Below are positions 7,676 to 16,819 of a DNA stretch of 63,820 bases, one piece after another (the first letter of the stretch is position 1; every line of letters starts with the position of its first letter). The position numbers and the translations under genes are program-made. The stretch lies in contig JAQCTH010000012.1 in NCBI GenBank assembly GCA_027686065.1, positions 1 through 63,820 on the forward strand, read 5' to 3'. The DNA is from Clostridiaceae bacterium AF10-41. Lineage in GTDB: Bacteria > Bacillota > Clostridia > Clostridiales > Clostridiaceae. A model generated the notes under the pieces. It did no database searches. It was given only the letters and a program-made list of their open reading frames with translations, and was not told the origin of the DNA.

Positions 7676-7697
7676 TGTGAGAATATTGTAAGAATAA
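7676..7697 (+). promoter_or_regulatory. tandem 11-bp repeat upstream of the ABC transporter genes
   Basis: TGTGAGAATAT is followed directly by TGTAAGAATAA. It shares the core GTAAGAAT and the 11-bp spacing with the site at 7121-7142. Its position 35 bases before the ATPase gene fits a response-regulator activation site. Confidence 0.5.
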
Positions 7698-7732
7698 TTT
7701 ATAGAAATGATTGGGAAGGGAGATTATAAAAG

Positions 7733-8503
7733 ATGAAAAAAGTATTAGAGGCAAGAAATATTTCAAAAATATATGATACAGGTGAAAGTAAATTCACAGC
7801 ATTAAAAGGAATTAGTTTACAAGTGAATGAGGGAGATTTTGTTGGAATCATGGGACCCTCAGGATCAGGTAAAACAACTTTGCTAAATGTTCTCTCTACA
7901 ATTGACAATACATCAAATGGAGAAATATTGATTGATGAAAAAGATGTGGTAAGTATGAATGATGATAAATTAGCATTGTTTCGTCGTAATCATTTAGGAT
8001 TTATTTTTCAGGATTATAATTTATTAGATACACTAACAGTAAGAGAGAATATTGCATTACCCCTTGCATTATCTAATGTAAAAGCTAGAGAAGTAGATTC
8101 TCGTGTAATTGAAATTGCTAAGAAATTTGGAATTAGTGATATTTTAGACAAATATCCCTATCAGATTTCAGGTGGGCAAAAACAACGTTGTGCAGCATCA
8201 CGTGCTATTGTAACAAATCCAAGTATAATATTTGGAGATGAACCAACAGGAGCACTTGATTCAAAATCAGCAACAGATTTACTAGAAATTATAGAGACAT
8301 TAAATGAAAATAATAAAGCAACTATATTGATGGTTACTCATGATGCATTTGCTGCAAGTTATTGTAAACGCGTAATTTTCATTAAAGATGGAGAACTATA
8401 TGAAGAATTACAACGAAAAGATTTAACACGTAAGCAATTTTTTAAAAAAGTAGTAGATGTTATGTCTACTATCTCGGGAGGTTCTGCAAATGACGTTATC
8501 TAG
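7733..8503 (+). CDS. BceA-type ABC transporter ATP-binding protein
   Basis: 256-residue ATPase with Walker [11 protein letters not shown]-loop FIFQDYNLL, signature ISGGQKQR, Walker [13 protein letters not shown] and switch His in [10 protein letters not shown]. The family (BceA, YxdL, PsdA, VraD) pairs with one large FtsX-like permease to remove peptide antibiotics such as bacitracin from the membrane and to signal to a coupled histidine kinase. Its last 14 bases overlap the permease gene, so the two are co-translated. Arg codons are often CGT, unlike most genes in this window, suggesting a different origin. Confidence 0.92.
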   Translation: MKKVLEARNISKIYDTGESKFTALKGISLQVNEGDFVGIMGPSGSGKTTLLNVLSTIDNTSNGEILIDEKDVVSMNDDKLALFRRNHLGFIFQDYNLLDTLTVRENIALPLALSNVKAREVDSRVIEIAKKFGISDILDKYPYQISGGQKQRCAASRAIVTNPSIIFGDEPTGALDSKSATDLLEIIETLNENNKATILMVTHDAFAASYCKRVIFIKDGELYEELQRKDLTRKQFFKKVVDVMSTISGGSANDVI

Positions 8504-10439
8504 TATTGCGTTTCGTAATATAAAAAGGAATTTTAAAGATTATTTTATATACTTTGTTTCTATGATTTTTAGTATTGTAATTTATTTTACATTCAAGGCA
8601 TTGCAGTACAATTCTCAAGTAGTAAAAGATGGTGGAGATTCAAAGATTGCTGATGCTTTTAAGATTTCTAGTGTCATGTTAATTATATTTGTTGCAGTCT
8701 TTATTATTTATTCTAATGGATTTTTTGTACGTAAACGTAAAAAGGAAGTGGGATTATACTCACTTTTAGGAATTCAAAAAAAGCAAATTGGAAAAATGCT
8801 ATTTTATGAGAATATGTTAATTGGGTTAATATCACTAGTAATTGGTATTTTAGTTGGAAGTTTGTTATCTAAATTCTTTCTTGATTTATTGATAAAGATA
8901 ATGGGATTAAAATTAAGTGTTTATTTTGAAATACCAATGAAAGCAATAATAGATACAGGGTTTATCTTTTTTTTAATTATATTTTATACATCAATTCAAG
9001 GTTATCGTTTGATTTATAAGTTCAAATTAGTTGAGTTATTTAGTGCTGAAAATGAAGGGGAGGCTATGCCAAAGGGCTCTGCTATTATAGCATTAACTTC
9101 AGTATTTTTAATAGGTTCTGGATATTTTCTAGCATTAATGTTTTTAGAACTTCTTAAAAGGAATGTTAATTTCCTTATGGGTGCACTCTATATAGTACTC
9201 TCAACAGTGATGGGAACATATTTATTATTTAAGTTTTTTACTGTTTTTATTTTGAAAAGAGCAAGAAAAAACAAGTCATTATTTTATCGTGGAATAAATA
9301 TGATAGCAACATCTCAGCTTTTATATCGTATCAGAGGAAATGCAAAATCACTTGCAACAATTGCGGTGTTAAGTGCTGTTACATTAACATCTGTAGGAGC
9401 TTCTGTTTCAATCTATTATAATACTTTTATACAATCTAAGAAGGTTGCACCTTTTAGTTATTCCTATGAAAAAAATGATATAGAATTAGAAAGTAGAGTA
9501 AATACTATTTTAAATGAGGAAAAAGTTTCCCATCCAGTAAAAAATAAATTTGAAATAGAAATGGTTCCAGTCAAAGGTATCTTTGAAGGAGAAAAAGTCC
9601 AGGAAATCAGAAATGCTAATTTTATTATTTCAGAATACTATTATCTCTTGTCTCAATCATCCTTTAACAGCCTTTCAAAAGAAATGGGTACAGAAAATGT
9701 AAGCTTAAATGATGAAGAAGCTTTTGTATATGATCATGCTTATGTTGAGGGGTATGAGTTTAGTCCAATATACAAGGGAAATGAAGCAGTATTTTCAATT
9801 GGAAATGATATGAAGAGATTAAAAGTTAAAGGAGCAAAGGAGAGTAGTATAACTAACTTAAATGAATTAGTTATAATTGTTCCAGATAAAGTGTACGAAA
9901 AGGCAAAAGAAGTAAATGGAGTGAAAACTGTTGAGAATATTAGTGTTAAAAATGAAATTAATTCTAAACAATTAACAGAAAAATTAGAGAATATAATGCC
10001 TGTAGAAGACTATTTAAGTGTGAGATCTTTCAATGATTTCTACACAGGATTTCAAAAGCAAATTCAAGTAACTGGCTTAATAATGTTTATTGGTATTTTT
10101 TTAGGCCTTGTATTTTTACTTGCAACGGGATCAGTAATTTATTTTAAACAGATAACAGAGGCAAATATAGATCGAGTTAGATATTCTATATTACATAAAA
10201 TTGGAGTGACGAAAAAAGAGATGAAAAAGACTATAGCAAAACAAGTAAGATTCATTTTTATAACCCCGCTAGTTATAGGGATTTTACATAGTTTATTTGC
10301 TTTGGTATCTTTATCTAACTTGATTCCATACGAAATCTTGATTCCTTTACTAATAAGCATAAGTGTGTATGTTATTATCTATAGTCTATATTACTTTATA
10401 ACAGTTCGCTCTTATTATAAGATTATTAGAATGAAGTAG
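8490..10439 (+). CDS. BceB-type ABC transporter permease
   Basis: 649 residues from ATG 8490, which has GGGAGG upstream (an in-frame ATG at 8457 lacks one). Layout is that of BceB permeases: one N-terminal membrane helix, three more by residue 190, a pair near 195-270, then two more membrane helices and an outside domain of about 200 residues (roughly 315-520), and three C-terminal helices. The first FtsX block carries VRKRKKEVGLYSLLGIQKKQI. The outside domain is the sensing and peptide-contact part in known members. It probably works with the adjacent ATPase and the VanRS-like pair; the peptide recognised cannot be told from sequence. Confidence 0.9.
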   Translation: MTLSSIAFRNIKRNFKDYFIYFVSMIFSIVIYFTFKALQYNSQVVKDGGDSKIADAFKISSVMLIIFVAVFIIYSNGFFVRKRKKEVGLYSLLGIQKKQIGKMLFYENMLIGLISLVIGILVGSLLSKFFLDLLIKIMGLKLSVYFEIPMKAIIDTGFIFFLIIFYTSIQGYRLIYKFKLVELFSAENEGEAMPKGSAIIALTSVFLIGSGYFLALMFLELLKRNVNFLMGALYIVLSTVMGTYLLFKFFTVFILKRARKNKSLFYRGINMIATSQLLYRIRGNAKSLATIAVLSAVTLTSVGASVSIYYNTFIQSKKVAPFSYSYEKNDIELESRVNTILNEEKVSHPVKNKFEIEMVPVKGIFEGEKVQEIRNANFIISEYYYLLSQSSFNSLSKEMGTENVSLNDEEAFVYDHAYVEGYEFSPIYKGNEAVFSIGNDMKRLKVKGAKESSITNLNELVIIVPDKVYEKAKEVNGVKTVENISVKNEINSKQLTEKLENIMPVEDYLSVRSFNDFYTGFQKQIQVTGLIMFIGIFLGLVFLLATGSVIYFKQITEANIDRVRYSILHKIGVTKKEMKKTIAKQVRFIFITPLVIGILHSLFALVSLSNLIPYEILIPLLISISVYVIIYSLYYFITVRSYYKIIRMK

Positions 10440-10450
10440 ATTAGAGTTGG

Positions 10451-10469
10451 GGCTGTCGCATAGACAGCC
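10451..10469 (+). repeat. hairpin GGCTGTC-GCATA-GACAGCC
   Basis: A perfect 7-bp stem 11 bases after the permease stop, followed by TAATTAAAAATTT instead of a proper T run. It may be a weak terminator. Its GGGGCTGTCGCA edge also resembles the IS1182-like end at 382-415, so an IS scar is possible. Confidence 0.45.
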
Positions 10470-10595
10470 TAATTAAAAATTTATAATTAAATCACTAATG
10501 CATAAATAAAGAGAAATTTAAAAAAATAATAATGTTTGAAATAATAAATATCAAATATAAGAAAATAATATAAATAAATTATTATAAGAGGGCAG

Positions 10596-11816
10596 GTGAT
10601 TATTATAAATATCCAATATGTACAAGGAGATTGTATTTTTACTAGAATAAACAAAGTAAATAAGCAATATGATTATTTAACTGAAGACATAAATACAGAT
10701 GTAATAATAGTAGGTGGAGGAGTAACAGGGGCTATTTTAGGATATTATTTTAGCAAAAATAATATTAATGCAGTAATTTTAGAAAAGTCTAGAATAGCTC
10801 ATGGAAGCACTAGTATAACAACATCACTTCTTCAATATGAATTAGATAATAATGCTATGGAGTTGAAATCTTATACAGCTATTGATAATGTTATAAAATC
10901 TTATAAGTTAGGGTTAAAAGCATTAAATGAAATTGAAGAGTTTATAAAGGAATATAACAATACTTGTGATTTTAAAAGAGTAGATAGCTTTCTATATACT
11001 GCAAAGAATTTAGAAGTAAAAGAGATGGAAGAAGAATATAAAATCAGGAAGGAAGGTGGATTAGAAGTAGAATTTATTAATAAAGAAAACAATCCATTTT
11101 CTTTAGATGTAAAAGCTGGTGTTTTAAGTAAGGATGGAGGAGCACAATTCGATCCATATAGATATACTCATGCCTTACTAGATGTAAGCACTAAAAAAGG
11201 TTTAAAGGTATATGAAAATACTGAAGTTGTAAAGCTTGAATATAATGAAGAAGGAGTAATGGCTGAAACTGTTTATGGAAATAAAGTAAAAGGGAAAATA
11301 ATTATTGTAGCTACGGGATATAATACAGCCCTTTTTACCAAAAGAAATTTTGGGGTAAAAACTACAACCTTTAATATTGCAACAAAGCAACTAAACAATA
11401 TAGAAGATATTTATAAAAATACAGTTATTAGAGACAATGAAGATCCTTACAATTATTTAAGAACCACAGATGATAATAGAATAATAATTGGAGGAGAAGA
11501 TATAAATTTTTTGCCAGATATATTTAATGAAGAGCTATGTAATAAAAGTTATGAAAAGTTAGAACAAAGACTAAAAAGTATGTTTCCAAGTCTAGATATA
11601 GGAATAGAATATAAATACTGTGGGGCTTTTGCATCTACTCAAGATAATTTGGGGTTTTTAGGTAAAGATCCTAAAAATAAAAAATTGTGGTATTGCTTAG
11701 GATATGGTGCAAATGGAATTTTATTTGCTATTTTAGGTGGAATGATGTTAAGTAAATTATACTTAGGAGAAGTAGATAAAGATTTAGAACTTTTTAAGAT
11801 AGATAGATTTGATTAA
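10596..11816 (+). CDS. FAD-dependent oxidoreductase (DAO family)
   Basis: 406 residues. The Rossmann dinucleotide motif is DVIIVGGGVTGAILGYYFSK near residue 35, followed by VILEKSRIAHGSTS and, at the C-terminus, GLGYGANGILFAILGG-like FAD contacts (LGYGANGILFAILGGMM). It belongs to the glycine/D-amino-acid oxidase superfamily; the substrate is not clear. The start is probably GTG 10596, with GAGGG close upstream. The family's C-terminal Rieske domain found in some relatives is absent. It stands alone, between a hairpin and a long terminator, upstream of the UbiD locus on the same strand; a role there is unproven. Confidence 0.82.
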   Translation: MIIINIQYVQGDCIFTRINKVNKQYDYLTEDINTDVIIVGGGVTGAILGYYFSKNNINAVILEKSRIAHGSTSITTSLLQYELDNNAMELKSYTAIDNVIKSYKLGLKALNEIEEFIKEYNNTCDFKRVDSFLYTAKNLEVKEMEEEYKIRKEGGLEVEFINKENNPFSLDVKAGVLSKDGGAQFDPYRYTHALLDVSTKKGLKVYENTEVVKLEYNEEGVMAETVYGNKVKGKIIIVATGYNTALFTKRNFGVKTTTFNIATKQLNNIEDIYKNTVIRDNEDPYNYLRTTDDNRIIIGGEDINFLPDIFNEELCNKSYEKLEQRLKSMFPSLDIGIEYKYCGAFASTQDNLGFLGKDPKNKKLWYCLGYGANGILFAILGGMMLSKLYLGEVDKDLELFKIDRFD

Positions 11817-11859
11817 TAAATACATACGTAGAAGAAAAGTAAGAGTTAAGTAAGAAAGT

Positions 11860-11923
11860 ATATGATTCCTATAAAGTACAGTTTTGTGTTTTTACACTAT
11901 CTACTTTATAGGAATCATATTAT
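11860..11923 (+). terminator. long intrinsic terminator
   Basis: A 19-bp perfect stem: ATATGATTCCTATAAAGTA (11860-11878) pairs with TACTTTATAGGAATCATAT (11902-11920), followed by TATTT. It ends the FAD oxidoreductase unit. Confidence 0.8.
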
Positions 11924-12081
11924 TTATAAGGATCTTTTAATATTAATTCTGTATACTTTACTTTAAAGTTTATTTAAGTGTTATAATTTTGACAAATGCA
12001 TAAGATTGATATAGAATTATTAATTATTTAGACATTATAAATAGGTAATAACTATAGTATTTTCACTATCTAATATATAGT

Positions 12082-12450
12082 TTATAAGATTTTAGAGATT
12101 AGTTCATCAATTAAATTTGATATAAATAAATCTAAATCTTGTATATCATTAAAACTTATATCATCAATGTGTATTCCACAGCTTACAACCACTGTATTGT
12201 TAAGAGCACTAGCTAATATTTTAGCTGCCTTTTGAACAATAACATCTTCTTTGTGACCAGTTATTGTTAAAATGGATACTGATGAACTTATTTTATTTTC
12301 ATCTTGAAGGCTAGGCCTAGGGATTCCAAGAGCAATAGCGCCTATATGAGGTTTATCTCCACCATAGATGCTTATGTTCCAGTCATTTCCCATTTGAATA
12401 GCAGAACAAATAATAGTGTGATTTTTAAATTTTTTATTTAAATTTATCAT
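12082..12450 (-). CDS. LpdD-like prenylated-flavin chaperone family protein
   Basis: 122 residues. The pattern AIQMGNDWNISIYGGDKPHI, then GAIALGIPRPS and VSILTITGHKEDVIV, matches what I know of the LpdD-like family, which accompanies UbiD-type decarboxylases (lpdD beside the gallate decarboxylase genes) and is linked to prenylated FMN delivery or maturation. Its position, divergent from ubiD with only 103 bases between, supports this. CTCCT before the ATG on the minus strand is a good ribosome site. The shared intergenic region probably holds both promoters. The family name is from memory and needs a profile search. Confidence 0.7.
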   Translation of the reverse strand: MINLNKKFKNHTIICSAIQMGNDWNISIYGGDKPHIGAIALGIPRPSLQDENKISSSVSILTITGHKEDVIVQKAAKILASALNNTVVVSCGIHIDDISFNDIQDLDLFISNLIDELISKIL

Positions 12451-12553
12451 TTGAATCCTCCTGTAGGATTAATTATATATAATCTAACTTATATAAAAAC
12501 AATATATAATTTAAATAAGAAATCGTCAAGAATGTTAAATTTAGGAGGGAATT

Positions 12554-14410
12554 ATGTCATTTAAAGATTTACAGTCATTTATAAAAGAACTAGATAAAAA
12601 TGGCGAGCTAAGTAGAATAAAAGTAGAAGTAGATCCAGAATTAGAAATAACAGAAATAACAGATAGAATATCTAAGAGCTATGGACAAGCGTTATTATTT
12701 GAGAATGTTAAAGGTTCTAAATATCCAGTTCTTATAAATGCTATGGGTACGTATGAAAGAATGGGGATGGCTCTTGGAGCTAAACATATAAATGATATTG
12801 GAAATGTTATAGAAGACCTTATTGACATGAGTAATTATATGGGAGTTGTAAATGCAGTTAAGTCTTTACCTAAAGTAGCTAGAATGGCAGCGGTTTTCCC
12901 AATAAAACTACCAATAAAGGGAGCTTGCCAAGAAGTTATAAATCATAATCCAGATTTAAATGAACTTCCAGTACTTAAGTGTTGGCCTGAAGATGGAGGT
13001 AAGTTTATAACTTTACCTTTAGTTATCACAAAGGATCCAGACACAGGAATACAAAACATGGGAATGTACAGAATGCAGGTTTATAATAAAAACACAACAG
13101 GTATGCACTGGCATTGGCATAAGGACGGAAGAGAAATTTATGAGCAATATAAAAAAATAGGTGGAAAGATGCCGATATCAGTAGCCCTTGGATGCGATCC
13201 AGCTATAACATATGCAGCAACAGCTCCACTACCTAAAATGATAGATGAAATGATGTTTGCAGGTTTTTTAAGAAAAGCTCCAATAAATATGGTTAAGTCA
13301 ATAACAAATGACATCTATGTACCAGCAGATGCAGAGTTTGTTATAGAGGGCTATGTTGATGTAAATGAAGATTTAAAACTTGAAGGTCCATTTGGAGATC
13401 ATACAGGCTATTATTCATTAGCAGATGATTATCCAGTCTTTCATGTTACCTGTATAACACATAAGAAAAATCCTGTATATCCAACAACGATAGTAGGTAA
13501 ACCACCTATGGAGGATTGTTATATGGGTAAGGCAACAGAAAGAATTTTCTTACCATTACTTAAGATGATGAACCCGGAAATAATTGATATAAACTTCCCC
13601 CTTGAAGGAGTTTTCCATAGCTGTGTGATTATATCAATAGATAAAAAATATCCAGGGCATGCAAATAAGATAATGAATTCCGTGTGGGGAATGGGACAAA
13701 TGATGTATACCAAAATGGTTATAGTTGTAGACAAGGACATAGATCCTCAAGATGCAGAGGCTGTAGCTTTAAATGTATTTAAAAATATGGATGCTAAGAG
13801 GGATATAGTAATAGCAGAAGGTCCATTAGATGCTTTAGATCATGCATCAAACACACCACTATATGGTAGCAGAGTTGGAATAGATGCAACTGAAAAATGG
13901 CCAATTGAAGTTCAAGATAGACAAATTAAAAAGGATGTAGAAATCACAGCTGAACTAAAAGAAGAAATAGATAAAACTTGGCAAGAATTTAAAAATAGAG
14001 AAGATATAGTAGACATAAATTTCCCGCTAAATAAAGTTTTTAATAGTTGTACAATTATATCAATAGGCAAAAAGAATCCAGGGCAAGCTAAAAAGATTAT
14101 GGATTCTATTTGGGAAATGAAAAAAGAAGCTTACACTAAAATCATTGTAGTTGTAGATAAGGAAATAGATCCTAAAAATCTATCAATTGTAGCGTGGAAG
14201 CTATTTAATAATATTGATGCTAAGAGAGACTTTGTAATACATGAAGATAAGAAAAGTAAGAGTTTTAGATTAGGAATAGATGCAACTAGAAAATTGCCAG
14301 GGGAAGGTCACACAAGAGAATGGCCAAAGGATATAGAAATGAGCGATGAAATGAAAGACTATGTAGACAAAAGGTGGCAAGACTATGGAATTAAAGAAAA
14401 TAAAAGATAA
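12554..14410 (+). CDS. UbiD-family decarboxylase with duplicated C-terminal segment
   Basis: 618 residues, well beyond the usual 450-500. UbiD enzymes decarboxylate aromatic or unsaturated acids using prenylated FMN made by UbiX. Family motifs include MHWHWHKDGREIYEQY, AEFVIEG near residue 258 and EGPFGDHTGYY near 276. From about residue 341 the segment DINFPLEGVFHSCVIISI...VDKDIDPQDAEAV...NMDAKRDIVI is repeated, diverged, from about residue 482 (DINFPLNKVFNSCTIISI...VDKEIDPKNLSIV...NIDAKRDFVI), each ending in GIDAT. The duplicated part is the C-terminal domain that drives UbiD oligomerisation. AGGAGG precedes the ATG. Its last 26 bases overlap ubiA, and it leads the ubiD-ubiA-ubiX-ABC operon. 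Confidence 0.93.
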   Translation: MSFKDLQSFIKELDKNGELSRIKVEVDPELEITEITDRISKSYGQALLFENVKGSKYPVLINAMGTYERMGMALGAKHINDIGNVIEDLIDMSNYMGVVNAVKSLPKVARMAAVFPIKLPIKGACQEVINHNPDLNELPVLKCWPEDGGKFITLPLVITKDPDTGIQNMGMYRMQVYNKNTTGMHWHWHKDGREIYEQYKKIGGKMPISVALGCDPAITYAATAPLPKMIDEMMFAGFLRKAPINMVKSITNDIYVPADAEFVIEGYVDVNEDLKLEGPFGDHTGYYSLADDYPVFHVTCITHKKNPVYPTTIVGKPPMEDCYMGKATERIFLPLLKMMNPEIIDINFPLEGVFHSCVIISIDKKYPGHANKIMNSVWGMGQMMYTKMVIVVDKDIDPQDAEAVALNVFKNMDAKRDIVIAEGPLDALDHASNTPLYGSRVGIDATEKWPIEVQDRQIKKDVEITAELKEEIDKTWQEFKNREDIVDINFPLNKVFNSCTIISIGKKNPGQAKKIMDSIWEMKKEAYTKIIVVVDKEIDPKNLSIVAWKLFNNIDAKRDFVIHEDKKSKSFRLGIDATRKLPGEGHTREWPKDIEMSDEMKDYVDKRWQDYGIKENKR

Positions 14411-15254
14411 GGTTTTAGATTATGGAACTTTAGTAATGTTCTCACATACTATTTTTTCATTATCCTTTGCTTTAATTTCTATGCTAATAGCAGGAAATAA
14501 GCATTTGAATTTTGAAACTATATTTTGGATACTTATTGCATTTTTAGGAGCTAGAACAGGGGCAAATGCTTTAAATAGAGTTATAGATGCAGAGATAGAT
14601 GCAAAAAATCCAAGAACGGCAGTAAGACAACTACCTCAAGGATTAATGAATAAAAAAGAAATATTAGTATTTGTAGTAATATGCTTCTTAGTTATGGTGT
14701 TTGCGGCATGGAGGCTTAATACTATATGTTTAATACTTTCACCAATAGCGTTGTTTTTAATGATAATTTACTCTTATACAAAGAGATTTACATGGGCATG
14801 TCACATAGTTTTAGGAATAACTTCAGCAGCAGCTCCAGTAGGGGCATGGCTAGCTGTTACAGGAAAAATAACCTTATTGCCACTGGTAATGGGAATAGCA
14901 AATACTGTATGGGTAGCTGGTTTTGATATAATCTATGGAGCTCAAGATTATGATTTTGACACTAGAAATGGTATTCATTCAATACCAGCAAGGTTTGGAG
15001 TTAAAAATGCTCTACTTATATCAAGAGGTTTTCATGTAATTGCATTAATATCATTATTTGTAGTTGGACTGTTAACTCCAGCTTTAGGAGTAATATACTA
15101 TTTGGGATTAGTTATAATAGCAATATTATTTGTGATACAACACAAGATGGTTAGTCCAGATAATTTAAAAAATGTTAAAGTTGCATCATATAATGTAAAT
15201 CAAGTTATAAGCATAGTATTTTTAATTACTGGTTTAATTGATTGCTTGATTTAA
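14385..15254 (+). CDS. UbiA-family aromatic prenyltransferase
   Basis: 289-residue integral membrane protein with about eight to nine helices. The two Asp-rich prenyl-diphosphate/Mg sites are present: NRVIDAEIDAKNPRT near residue 63 and DIIYGAQDYDFDTRNGIHSI near residue 180. This style matches 4-hydroxybenzoate and MqnP-type transferases, which attach a polyprenyl chain to an aromatic ring. The ATG lies inside ubiD, with AGGTGG upstream. Next to UbiD and UbiX, it is expected to prenylate an aromatic acid that is then decarboxylated. The aromatic substrate is not known, and no other quinone biosynthesis gene is visible here. Confidence 0.92.
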   Translation: MELKKIKDKVLDYGTLVMFSHTIFSLSFALISMLIAGNKHLNFETIFWILIAFLGARTGANALNRVIDAEIDAKNPRTAVRQLPQGLMNKKEILVFVVICFLVMVFAAWRLNTICLILSPIALFLMIIYSYTKRFTWACHIVLGITSAAAPVGAWLAVTGKITLLPLVMGIANTVWVAGFDIIYGAQDYDFDTRNGIHSIPARFGVKNALLISRGFHVIALISLFVVGLLTPALGVIYYLGLVIIAILFVIQHKMVSPDNLKNVKVASYNVNQVISIVFLITGLIDCLI

Positions 15255-15264
15255 GGAGGCAAAT

Positions 15265-15855
15265 ATGAAAAAGATAGTAGTTGGAATTACTGGAGCAAGT
15301 GGAAGCATTTATGCAAAGAGGCTAATAGAGGTATTAGTACAAGAAGGTATTCAAGTTAATGTTGTAGCTTCAGAAAAAGGAAGTCAAGTATTTGGATTTG
15401 AACTTGGAATTAGCTTAAAGAAATTTATAGAAGATTTAAGTTTAACTTATAGCAATGTAAAACTTGAAAATAACAATAATATGTTCTCAGGAGTTGCTAG
15501 TGGATCAAATAAATATGATGCAGTAATAATAGTACCTTGTTCAATGGGAACACTTGCAGAAATAAGTCATGGATTATCTAGAAGTTTATTAACGAGATCC
15601 GCTGATGTTGCTTTAAAAGAAGGCAGAAAGCTAGTATTAGTACCAAGAGAAACTCCTTTAAACACAATACATTTAGAGAATATGTGTAAATTATCTAAAA
15701 TGGGAGTTGGAATAATCCCTGCAATGCCAGGTTTTTATCATCATCCATCAAGTATTGAGGAAATAGTAGATTTCTTAATTGGGAAAATATTAGATTATCT
15801 AAATATAGAAAATAATTTATTTAAGAAATGGAAGGATACAGAATATGAAGGCTAA
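15265..15855 (+). CDS. ubiX: UbiX flavin prenyltransferase
   Basis: 196 residues, normal length. UbiX joins dimethylallyl phosphate to FMN, making the prenyl-FMN cofactor of UbiD. Visible motifs are VVGITGASGSIYAKRL at the N-terminus (FMN phosphate loop), IIVPCSMGTLAEISHG, LTRSADVALKEGRKLVLVPR and RETPLNTIHLENM with the catalytic Arg/Glu region. AAGGAGG precedes the ATG, ten bases after ubiA. Its final 11 bases overlap the substrate-binding protein gene. The co-encoded UbiD is the obvious client. Confidence 0.95.
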   Translation: MKKIVVGITGASGSIYAKRLIEVLVQEGIQVNVVASEKGSQVFGFELGISLKKFIEDLSLTYSNVKLENNNNMFSGVASGSNKYDAVIIVPCSMGTLAEISHGLSRSLLTRSADVALKEGRKLVLVPRETPLNTIHLENMCKLSKMGVGIIPAMPGFYHHPSSIEEIVDFLIGKILDYLNIENNLFKKWKDTEYEG

Positions 15856-16804
15856 AAAATTACTTGCAGCATTAATGTCAGTAGCTTTATTAGGAACAAT
15901 GGCAGGTTGCGCTAAGACAAAAAAAGAAGAAACAAAAGATCAAGGGAAAGAAATGAAAAAATTAAGCTTTGGAGCAATGAGCTCAATAGATATAGTTCCA
16001 ATAGTAATTGCTAATGAAAAGGGATATTTTGAAGATGAAGGGTTAGAACTAGATTTTCAATTATTCACGGCAGCTAAAGATAGAGATGCAGCCCTTCAAG
16101 CAGGAGAACTAGATGGATTAATTGCTGATGAAATTGCAATATCAATTTATCAAAATTCAGGAATTGATATGAAGATTACAGGAGCAACAAATGGTGCTTG
16201 GACTTTAGTAGTAGGAAAAGATTCAGGAATTGAAAAATTAGAAGACTTAAAAAATAAGAAAATGGCTATATCACAAAATACAATGATAGATTACTTATCA
16301 GATTATATAGCTGAAAAAAATGGAGTGAATTTAAGTGAAATAGAAAAGATTGCAATACCAGCAATGCCAGCAAGGTTAGAAGCTCTTAGGAACAAACAAG
16401 TAGATGCAGCTATACTACCAGCTCCATTTAATGATACAGCAGTGGCAGATGGTGGAAAAGGATTAGCTGAAATAGACAATGCAGATATAATGATATCAGC
16501 AATCGGATTCTTACAAGCTGAAATAGACAACAATGAAGAAGCTATAAAGGATTTCTTTACAGGATATAACAAGGCTGTAGAATATATGAAAAATACTGAT
16601 ATAAAAGAATATGAAGATACAATAATAAAAACAGTAGGATATTCAGAAGATATGAAAGGTAATTTAAAGTTACCAAAACTTAAATTAAATTACTTACCAG
16701 ATGCGGAAAAGGTACAAGCTGTATTTGATTGGTCAAAGAACAAGGGAATAATAAGCACAGACTTAAAAACAGAAGATATAATAGTAGATAAATTTATAAA
16801 ATAG
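15845..16804 (+). CDS. ABC transporter substrate-binding lipoprotein (NMT1/SsuA-like)
   Basis: 319 residues. A lipoprotein signal ends with lipobox TMAGC, predicted lipidated Cys22. The mature part follows the NMT1/THI5/SsuA pattern: FGAMSSIDIVPIVIANEKGYFEDEGLELDF, in pieces, then LQAGELDGLIADEIAI and LRNKQVDAAILPAPFND. Such proteins bind small organic solutes (taurine, aromatic sulfonates, thiamine precursors, nitrate) at the cell surface. Translation is coupled to ubiX by an 11-base overlap, so its ligand is probably the aromatic acid processed by UbiA and UbiD (inference). Confidence 0.9.
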   Translation: MKAKKLLAALMSVALLGTMAGCAKTKKEETKDQGKEMKKLSFGAMSSIDIVPIVIANEKGYFEDEGLELDFQLFTAAKDRDAALQAGELDGLIADEIAISIYQNSGIDMKITGATNGAWTLVVGKDSGIEKLEDLKNKKMAISQNTMIDYLSDYIAEKNGVNLSEIEKIAIPAMPARLEALRNKQVDAAILPAPFNDTAVADGGKGLAEIDNADIMISAIGFLQAEIDNNEEAIKDFFTGYNKAVEYMKNTDIKEYEDTIIKTVGYSEDMKGNLKLPKLKLNYLPDAEKVQAVFDWSKNKGIISTDLKTEDIIVDKFIK

Positions 16805-16819
16805 TTAAATGGAGGATTT

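Noticed and set aside
12554..15855. Standard menaquinone (futalosine, mqn) pathway
   Set aside because: ubiD, ubiA and ubiX resemble mqnL, mqnP and mqnM, but no mqnA-D genes or methyltransferase are present, so I did not use mqn symbols.
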